The notes beneath the pieces were generated by a model. The model worked only from the letters and a program-made list of their open reading frames with translations, had not been told where the DNA came from and searched no databases. The translations under genes and the position numbers were made by a program. This document shows, piece by piece, positions 58,101 to 64,000 of a stretch of 64,000 nucleotides of DNA. Source of the stretch: Notospermus geniculatus (taxonomy: Eukaryota; Nemertea; Pilidiophora; Heteronemertea; Lineidae). Position 1 is the first letter of the stretch; the number at the start of each line of letters is the position of its first letter. The stretch covers positions 105,768-169,767 of the forward strand of contig NMRB01001550.1 of the NCBI GenBank assembly GCA_002633025.1, in the 5' to 3' direction.

Positions 58101-61100
58101 ACCAGGCTTTGAAGATTGTACGAATTCTTTAAACAATGCGGGAAAATTTACCTTTTCTTTCTGGTTGGCCTTTTCTTCCTTTTCCCGTCGACGGAGCTCC
58201 GAGCAGTAGTCAACGAACAGGTTCTCCCTCTCGCGCATTTTCTCGATTCCCTTGAAACGATCATCCTTACCATATTTGGATGCAAAGTCGCCGAATGATG
58301 ACCTGGAAGAAAGCGAGGATTCTAGGTTGAGGAGATTCGAAAATGCCACCAATATTTGTGACCCGTGCCAGCAAAATCGGTCGGAATGCGCCGGAAAGAA
58401 GACTCAACATGACACCAGCGAAAAACTCCAGAAATTGACGGAGTCAAATTTCACACTGGCCAGACAATACTGAAATCAACAATCCGTTGGTGCACTTTGG
58501 GTCTTCTTATCCGCGAATTCTGACTCATTTTGCTGGCACGGGTCACATTTTTAGACCAGGGGCCTCCTGAGGGATTATCAAAGTCAAGTCATTACAGCAC
58601 ACAGCATCTACTTGCACAGAAGGTTTTCAGCCGTACATGAAAGGACAATGTTGTGCAAATGTACTTACTTTCCATGCAGCTTGGCTTCTTCCATCAGCGC
58701 CCTGAACTGGTCCTTCTTCTCCCGTAACTTGTTCTTCCGTTCCCGCCGTTCTTCCTCAGCACGCTCCTTCACGTAGTGTTCAAACACCTGTTTACGTTCC
58801 TTTGACGTCAGCAGAAGATAACGAGGGTCGAAGACGATCTTATGCAGCTCCTTTTCCCAGGTAGAGAAAGCAGACACCTGGAAAAGACGACCATAGAATG
58901 CAAGGACCAGGTTTTTATTTGTATTCAAGATGATTAAGATTAAAGATGTACGTACAGAATGACTCCGTCATAACACACGATATACTTCAGAGTCACTGCA
59001 TGCGGAAATCAAGTGCGGATGTCAAACTCCTTTGGCAAATGGAAGTAATCACTGACATTTTCGAATCTAGACAAGGACTGATATCCTTGAAAATCCCACT
59101 TGGAATCCAACCCAACCCAACCGACAAAGAACGTAAAACTTGCGAAGTTCATTAAATAAGTAGCTCAAACATTCATTACATAAGTAGGTCAAACATTCAT
59201 TACATAAGTAGGTCAAACATTCATTAAATAAGTAGGTCAAACATTCCGAAGTTATTGGGCCCCTATTCTGCAGACATCAATGAACCACCCAAGTTTGATC
59301 ATGGAAGAGACGATCCATAGAAACTATAATGATGGGTTTTTCAAGCCATACAGAATGCATATCAACCAGATATTACAGCATCTTCTTCGGGCTTTATCAA
59401 TTCAACTATTCCCAATTTGAAACTGCCGGCTTGGATCCAATCTGTACGAACACCACTGACGCTCCAGCAAACCTACATGGCTAATGTCAACAAAATTGGA
59501 TGAGAACAAAACAGACTTGAGTAATTGTGATCTTGTGGAGTACTATTTTGTGGTATTCCGAAGAAATTTACTGATGAATGCTCCCTCTAAAGCTAAGCAA
59601 AAGAACTATTCCGTCAAGTGTAAGAAGAGTAGCCTTTTTATACAGGCTCATTAATTTGGTAAAACAGCCTGCATTGAAACAATGATCCAAATACAACTTT
59701 TTTCAGTACAGTACTTCAATATATGGATTCTTGAATGACTGTAAAAAGTTTCAGAACTATACCGGTACATCCTTTTCTTGAAAATTTCTGCATCAGCTTC
59801 AAGTAACTCATAATATTGGTATTATCCAACCAGCATCAATGACATTGCACATCTGATTAGATATCGTGAAGTATGCCACTTTCAACAAAGTCCAAGGTAT
59901 TATTCGTTCATGTAAACCAACTCAATGGTGCCATAACCACATTAGAAATACTTACTCTCCTGTCAGATTTTCCATTTACCCATTTAGAACAGATCACAAA
60001 GCGTTAAAAGACTGATACCCACCACAAAAAACTCACAATATCACATTCCTTTCATCCAAATCAACACCTCCCATCTGAAGAGAAACTCCTAGAATCTTGA
60101 ATTCCTGCACAAGACTAAGATATAAAGAAATAGAATTACTGAGAGTAAATGTATAAAACAGTTAACGACTTATTCCATACCTCTTTCTCTGCCAACATGT
60201 CCCTGAACTGCTTCATCCTGATCTCCAGAGGGACAATCGCCCTCTCTCTTGCCGCTTTTACCTCGGCTTCAATGGCCGCCTCTTTCCCTGCATCAATCAT
60301 CTTATCTTTCTTGACAACTGGATCTTCCCTCTTCACATCTTCTTCAATCCTGCAACAGAGTCATCACATGTTGAGCAGATGTCTTCTCTTTGTTATATCA
60401 TATAAAGTGGGACCGTGTCTGCAAAACTGGGCTGCAGTTAACAAATTTTTGGGCTACCCTGATTTAACCCGTTAAGTGTGTAACTTTTTTAGTTCAAATT
60501 TTTCTTTCTTAAAAAAATTGCCAAAAACAGCATTTGACACACATGGTTCCAGACGTGATATAACGTCCTATGCACTGTGACATGCCATTTCCTTGCAAGG
60601 CAAACTATTACGCCTTACGCAACCTACGATCCTCGGGTGTTTCCGGGGATTCCTCGGATTCTGTAATGACGTAACATGACGTCCTACCCAGTTCATGGGT
60701 TAACTCATTGTTGAAAAGTTCTTGAAATATTGTAGCATATTATTGTAGCATAACAGCTAAAATACAAATGTGAGGCGGTCTAGGAAAACCCGTCAGATGT
60801 TGCATTTGAGGAAAGTGTTAATTGCCTTGGTGAACCCACACATTTCAATACCTGAAATGTACTTCGTAACAGGTAAACAGTAGCAGATCAATGCACAGGC
60901 AATCTGACAACCCTTGTTGATCATTCAGTGACATCCGACGGGTTTTCCTAGACCGCCACACAAATGTAATGAAAGAAAACTTACTTCTTTTTCTTGGCCT
61001 TGGGTTCCTCTTCCTTCATGTCATCATCTGCCTTCTTCTTCAGCACTGGAACAATTAGTACGGATCAATATGAAACTAACTGTGTCATGAGGACTTCAGT

Positions 61101-62412
61101 GAATTCATGACTGCATCACAACAGTATAACAGCATGTTCTTTGCATCGATTTGAGTAGCTTGAGGTGGCCTATACTCACCACAGCCAATAATGCTTTGGC
61201 TTTGCCCCTAATGGAAAAATCCAATACATCAAACATACACCCATTTGAAAAACATGAAACATCGATTTTGCCCAACAGTTTGACAAAGTATTTTTATAAT
61301 GTCATCTGATGAAAGGACAAAATAAACCCCATCCAACTTGTTTTGACATTTCCGATTAATTTCAATCAACTTGACAACTGACCCTTGCTCTCAAGAACAT
61401 CTGGCACAGTCTCAACCATCTTCGTCACATCCGAGCGCCCGGCCAGTTCCTCGGGTCGTTCCCACACCGATTTCTGCTGACTAGGGTTGAAGAAAAACAC
61501 GCGGCCATCACCAGTCCAGACAACACACCTAAAATGAAAAGGTCAAATAAGTTAGTGGAGAGTTGGGGAACAATTGGATAATTGTGTCAATCATCTTGCA
61601 TATCAGGGCCCTTATTCATAAAACCTTGCTAGCTTCATTGGTTGCTAGTTGTGTACATTGGTCGATACAAACCAGGCACTTGAGCAAGTTAAATAAGCCT
61701 AGCAAGGTTTTATGAATAAGGGCCTGCACTTTAACACTAGGATCAATACTTACCAGGGAGTACCTGGTACAGGAGTGCTGGAGACTGGTTTAGCTCTCTC
61801 CGCTGCCTTCTGTTCTTCTGTCATCTCTTCCTCTTCTTCTTCCTTCTCCTACAACATAAGAGGCAAACTTATGTCTTTCATAGGCCTTCTCTCACAGGCA
61901 TGCACGAACACAACGAAGGAAGTGTCTCTTGGCAGCACAACATACCAAATTTTTGCATTAAACCAACAGAGCCCTGATAGCCGAGTGGTTATCACGGCCA
62001 CTTAGGAGGCGGCAGGTCCTGGGTCGAATCCAGCCCGGGCCATGTGTGATAAATCATTCCCGACTCTTCAAGTCTGTCACATGGGACAGTAAGCCAGGGT
62101 ACCTTGTACGTTGTTCCTTTGCAGATCAAGTAATATACCTCATCAAAGTGAGGAACATGAGTAGCTTGAGATGGCCTCTTCCATACTCACCAGGGCCAAA
62201 AATGCTGTGGCTTCGGCCCTGATGGAAACATACAAATACACTGCAATACATTACAATACAACCAACAGGGTCAGGAAATTTTCATCATCAATACCTCTTC
62301 TTTCTTCTCCTCCGGAGCCTCTTCTGCTTCCATCGGCTCCTCAGCAATAATGCCGCCATTCATTTGATTCATGTTGTTCATCGACTCGTCATTCTGCATC
62401 AGCGCTGCCATC

Positions 62413-62447
<35 letters not shown>

Positions 62448-62578
62448 TTGCATTTGTTGTTGTTGGACCTGCATGGCAACAGCCTGGGCTTGAACATTGG
62501 GTTGTACCTGCTCCATTGGCGTCACGGCAGCAGGCGGTGGTGCCTGATTCTGGTTCTGGTTAAACTTTGCCATTGTTT
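49131..62578 (-). CDS. TCERG1: TCERG1 (CA150), transcription elongation regulator, 5' and internal parts missing
   Basis: TCERG1 couples RNA polymerase II elongation to splicing: its WW domains bind SF1 and other splicing factors and its FF domains bind the phosphorylated polymerase tail. Exons on the minus strand: 62578-62295, 61848-61754, 61528-61383, 61045-60985, 60349-60181, 58877-58669, 58302-58152, 51834-51667, 51281-51099, 50489-50389, 49773-49713 and 49265-49131 (stop TAA). The first exon is glutamine-rich (poly-Q at about 62405-62465). Next come the third WW domain ([20 protein letters not shown]), the linker [22 protein letters not shown]1 ([20 protein letters not shown]), FF2 ([20 protein letters not shown]), FF3 ([20 protein letters not shown]), the RERE-rich linker, and FF6 ([20 protein letters not shown]) with the tail [15 protein letters not shown]1 and WW2 are not in the window. 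The ATG at 62573 could be internal, because an acceptor (TTTAACAG) precedes it. Roughly 75 residues covering the end of FF4 and the start of FF5 are absent between 51099 and 50489, where an N lies at 50695. Confidence 0.95.
49466..49672. mobile_element. Miniature element, TGTGACCC family, in the last TCERG1 intron
   Basis: TATGTGACCCAGCACAGCAA and the following ATGAGTCGGAATGCGCA mirror TGCGCATTCTGACTCAT and TGCCGGGCCACATA at the right. A sister copy is at 58352-58552. More decayed relatives are near 3845-4035. Confidence 0.7.
49796..49985. repeat. Dispersed repeat, copy 3 of 3
   Basis: Similar to 22605-22790 and 25415-25600, with CAATAGGAGCTGTCAGTGAG and AGCTGACTGCTTCTCTTGC near its ends. 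It lies in a TCERG1 intron, immediately before the CRE-type element at 49992. Confidence 0.6.
49992..50212. mobile_element. Miniature element with CRE-like termini, TCERG1 intron
   Basis: TATAGAGGAATCCCACTGAC then GTCATCAA at the left mirrors TTGATGACGTCACGTGGGAT then TCCTCTATA at the right. TGACGTCA and CACGTG words are repeated inside. Confidence 0.8.
51371..51587. mobile_element. Miniature element, TAACCCGTTAAC family, inverted copy
   Basis: AGCCCGTTAACTGGGTAGGA at the left and ACAGTTAACGGGTA at the right. The body matches 48494 and 60465 in reverse. It lies in the intron between the FF3 exon and the following linker exon. Confidence 0.7.
52746..53112 (+). repeat. Tandem duplication with a period of about 186 bases
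   Basis: Two copies both start AATACCCAGTGG and include GAATGATCTTGAAAATATAT and TTTAGT-CTG-GGTCAACGAG words, with about 10 percent differences. It lies in the large TCERG1 intron. Confidence 0.8.
53458..53578. mobile_element. Foldback element, GGCCTGTATTTTAGAATGCT
   Basis: GGCCTGTATTTTAGAATGCT and CCTCAACGTAAAGGAGTTCC form a long stem with the right arm ending AAAATACGGGCC. The termini resemble those of the elements at 1501 and 43661. Confidence 0.75.
53861..54045. mobile_element. Miniature element, AAAGGCCCGTTTCCACT family
   Basis: AAAGGCCCGTTTCCACT at the left mirrors AGTGGAAACGGGCCTTT at the right, and CTGCGG/CCGCAG words pair inside. Same family as 48240-48376. Confidence 0.8.
54168..54324. 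repeat. Dispersed repeat, second copy of the window-start repeat
   Basis: Matches bases 1-161 with scattered differences and a small deletion around the GACTCGACC segment. Confidence 0.7.
54866..55106. mobile_element. Miniature element with CRE-like interior, TCERG1 intron
   Basis: CAATAGACTATCACTCCAAA then AGAGTGCAGCACC at the left mirrors GGTGCTGCAATCTTTTGGAG then TGATATTGTCTATTG at the right. GTCATGACGT words lie inside. Confidence 0.8.
55358..55573. mobile_element. Penelope/hammerhead-like inverted dimer with 17-bp target duplication
   Basis: The direct repeat AAATGAGCAGGGCTGAT flanks it at 55341-55357 and 55574-55590. The two halves are inverted copies of one segment (GAAGTCGTCTCCAAATTTCG against its complement) that carries CTGAGGAAGACCCCGGTTGG and GGTCGAAA. 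The same segment type is in direct orientation at 13826-14027. A target duplication of this length suggests retroposition. Confidence 0.65.
55807..55927 (-). CDS. Orphan exon candidate of unknown family
   Basis: A 121-base open segment is bounded by an acceptor (TTCTTTCCCAAAG) and a GTAAGT donor on the minus strand. It codes 39 full codons including [20 protein letters not shown] and [14 protein letters not shown] do not recognise the family. It lies inside the intron between the TCERG1 FF2 and FF3 exons, whose joining is already in phase and matches relatives, so this is not an essential TCERG1 exon. It could be an alternative exon, part of a nested gene, or a chance frame. Confidence 0.3.
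57447..57671. mobile_element. Miniature element with CRE-like termini, TCERG1 intron
   Basis: TAGAGGCCTTGCAATGACGT at the left mirrors GACGTCATTTGCAAGGCCTC at the right, and GGCGGCCATGCTGG mirrors CCAGCATGGCGGC. It has the same plan as 28492-28709. Confidence 0.8.
58352..58552. mobile_element. Miniature element, TGTGACCC family, second copy
   Basis: TTTGTGACCCGTGCCAGCAA at the left mirrors TTTTGCTGGCACGGGTCACA at the right. The body matches 49466-49672. It lies between the TCERG1 FF1 and FF2 exons. Confidence 0.75.
59151..59246 (+). repeat. 24-bp tandem repeat, four copies
   Basis: The unit ATTAMATAAGTAGSTCAAAC plus ATTC repeats four times with only single-base differences. It is intronic in TCERG1 and has no apparent function. 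Confidence 0.95.
60465..60702. mobile_element. Miniature element, TAACCCGTTAAC family, copy 3
   Basis: Its body is about 85 to 90 percent like 48494-48718 by eye (GACACACATGGTTCCAGACG, TTTCCTTGCAAGGCA). The ends are TAACCCGTTAAG and CATGGGTTA. Confidence 0.75.
60773..60968. mobile_element. Miniature element, intact GGCGGTCTAGGAAAACCCGT copy
   Basis: ACAAATGTGAGGCGGTCTAG plus GAAAACCCGTC is mirrored almost perfectly by GACGGGTTTTCCTAGACCGC plus CACACAAATGT. It ends 17 bases before a TCERG1 exon. Confidence 0.85.
61151..61212 (+). mobile_element. Truncated SINE tail
   Basis: GAGTAGCTTGAGGTGGCCTA through GGCTTTGCCCCTAATGGAA matches the 3' part of the SINE at 61970-62230. Confidence 0.6.
61605..61725. 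mobile_element. Foldback element, second copy of the 2533 family
   Basis: AGGGCCCTTATTCATAAAAC then CTTGCTAGC at the left mirrors GCCTAGCAAGGTTTTATGAA then TAAGGGCCT at the right. It lies between the WW3 exon and the exon before it. Confidence 0.8.
61970..62230 (+). mobile_element. tRNA-derived SINE in a TCERG1 intron
   Basis: The head GCCCTGATAGCCGAGTGGTT has a Leu/Ser-tRNA-like box A, and GGGTCGAATCC is a box B missing one T. The tail (GAGTAGCTTGAGATGGCCTC to GGCTTCGGCCCTGATGGA) is shared with a truncated copy at 61151-61212. It is a SINE, not a tRNA gene. Confidence 0.7.
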
Positions 62579-62579
62579 C

Positions 62580-63480
62580 TGTTAAAGTGACAGAATATAT
62601 CATAAATTTAGGATATAATAATACTGAAACATATGTAACAGCATTTGCAACTAGAAGGGACCTTTGTCCATTCCATTTCTTTCATTGACACCAAGTAAAA
62701 AGTATGAAATGCCAAGACAGACTTTGCAGTTGAAATTGGTCATGTTGGAANTTTGCAACCTGCTACCTGCGACTGAATACGATCGCAAGAAACTGATACC
62801 GGTCGCCGACCGATTGCCGACTGAAACTGACGACATCTTCGCCATTGGTGGAAATCACGTCTGGCGAGTCCACTACCATGACTACGGCGATCGAGTGCCC
62901 AAGTTGCAACGCACCCCAGTTGCAAAGCAAGTCGCAACGCAAAATCAATGGTGGATTCCAAGCTTTACACGATGGCGTAAAGGGATATGTACACAAATAA
63001 TGCAACACTAACTGCAGGCTCCAATTTGGAACCAAGTTCCTAGTTGGTGGTCTTTGAATAAAATATGCCCTGACCATGTCAGCCAAAATCGTACATGTAT
63101 ACCACGACCGTTTGAACGTAGTGCTTTGTGTGCATGTCTTTCTCGTGTAGTGCGACGACCATGGCAAACGTTGTGGTTAGTTTGTATGAATGGGAGACAC
63201 GTTGTATTGTATTTTATTGTGTAGGCCTACTCGAAACGGCTGCCGAAAATTAGAAATATTGGCAAATTGATTCTTCATGAAGCAATCGACTTTAGCTTAG
63301 TGAGAGATCCCTGTATACCACTATAGAACGATCTAACCGTCGAAAAAATGGCATGAAACTTTGATATGGGCGTACATATGGATTACAGCCTATTGTAAGT
63401 TCATTGTAAAGAGGAAGGGCCTAGCGTTTGATGGAATGGTTATTTCCAGTTGTTACCGCTTGGTGTCAGCAGCGCATGGG
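62580..63480. other. Upstream TCERG1 intron, no exon seen
   Basis: The WW2 and WW1 exons should lie further upstream on the minus strand. I find no WW-like frame here. An N at 62751 interrupts the region. Confidence 0.5.
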
Positions 63481-63483
63481 ATC

Positions 63484-63998
63484 TCACAGCTCATTAAAAT
63501 TGAGAATAAAGTCGCCTTCAAACAGACGTGACTTGCCAACTGCCACGCCCTCCCAACCTGGGTGGACTTTGGAAGTAGCAGACCTATAGGAACGAATAGT
63601 TCGGGCTGACAAGCCCTTTTTGACGAACAGAAACTCAAGAAACTCCGCAACCTGCGGCAAAGTGACGCAGAATGGGTCAACCCCCTCATTTCTAGCCCAC
63701 TGAACACAATCACTAACTTAGAATCATAAAGCGGGTGATCCACTGTCGCGATTTTGGCTTGAGACGGGGTTGCGTTCCCTTGCGATTACCTTATAAGGAC
63801 TTCCGATTGCCATATAAGGTGATCGCAAGGGAACGCAACCCCGTCTCAGGCCAAGATCGCGACAGTGGATTCGCCGCTTAAGATCTCGCGGTAGATTTCC
63901 TACAGGAAGTAGCTGCCCTATCAGCAGCCTCCACTGAGAAACCAGCACGGAGTAATCGATCATTCACAACAGCCATGCTGCCAACTTCAGCCCCCCCC
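63484..63998 (-). pseudogene. DIRS-type tyrosine recombinase fragment, broken
   Basis: On the minus strand 63998-63880 codes DRLLRAGFSVEAADRAATSC followed by RKSTARS. After a 151-base foldback insertion the frame resumes with YDSK, shifts by one base, and continues QWARNEGVDPF, LPQVAEFLEFLFVKKGLSAR and TIRSYRSATSKVHPGWEGVA until a stop at 63484-63486. The YDSK, W, GxDP, FLxxLF and GLSxRTIRxYRSA spacing is the SAM-like core-binding domain of tyrosine recombinases in DIRS-like retroelements. The catalytic domain is absent. Clearly inactive. Confidence 0.75.
63729..63879. mobile_element. Foldback element inside the recombinase fragment
   Basis: AAGCGGGTGATCCACTGTCG at one end mirrors CGACAGTGGATTCGCCGCTT at the other. 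The arms are about 65 bases and highly similar, including GACGGGGTTGCGTTCCCTTG. Removing it rejoins RKSTARS to YDSK. Confidence 0.85.
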
Positions 63999-64000
63999 CC

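Noticed and set aside
58005-58151. Coding extension past the TCERG1 FF2 exon
   Set aside because: A GTAAAT donor follows the lysine-rich end at 58152 and joining to 51834 is in phase and matches relatives; the extension is intron.
61973-62042. tRNA gene with a box A and box B
   Set aside because: The box B lacks one T, only part of the acceptor pairs, and the 3' tail recurs without the head at 61151, so it is a SINE.
62364-62585. Plus-strand leucine-rich open frame
   Set aside because: It is the antisense shadow of the glutamine repeat of TCERG1.

Overview
The window is animal nuclear DNA, not bacterial. Genes are split by canonical GT-AG introns, polyadenylation signals follow the stop codons, and almost all the remaining space is filled by short inverted-repeat transposons, foldback elements and tRNA-derived SINEs. 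The gene set (BAK, a GT31 glycosyltransferase, CHMP1, CHAF1B, a prominin, TCERG1) and the abundance of GGCCTA- and TACATGTA-type words suggest a marine invertebrate deuterostome (echinoderm, hemichordate or cephalochordate). That placement is an inference and is not proven by the sequence.

Layout from left to right. 1303-6466 (+): the last three coding exons of a BAK-type BCL-2 protein; its 5' exons are not in the window. 6.5-16.8 kb: no gene that I recognise, but many repeats, including a 40-bp minisatellite. 16863-17942 (-): a beta-1,3-galactosyltransferase-like GT31 enzyme coded in one exon. 18-25.6 kb: repeat-rich DNA with a 42-base N gap. 27049-28846 (-): CHMP1, an ESCRT-III subunit, complete except for its first few residues. 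31662-36751 (-): CHAF1B, the p60 subunit of CAF-1, from start to stop codon but missing its middle WD repeats at a single N. 41833-42094 (-): an isolated signal-peptide exon of a prominin-like protein. 42.2-47.4 kb: nested transposons. 49131-62578 (-): TCERG1 (CA150), from the region before its third WW domain to its stop codon, missing parts of FF4 and FF5 at another single N. 63.5-64 kb (-): a broken tyrosine-recombinase fragment of DIRS type, interrupted by a foldback element.

The genes are unrelated housekeeping or cell-biology genes: apoptosis, glycosylation, membrane scission, chromatin assembly, membrane protrusions, and transcription-splicing coupling. I see no operon-like logic and no convincing new multi-gene system. 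The most unusual material is in the mobile DNA. It includes a 1156-bp TTAA-target element inside a foldback element with a related empty site in the same window, a three-level nest of elements, Penelope/hammerhead-like fragments with 12- and 17-bp target duplications, and a SINE that appears to join a tRNA half to a 5S rRNA half. Isolated single Ns coincide with missing exons and abruptly truncated repeats, so they are best read as collapsed contig gaps.
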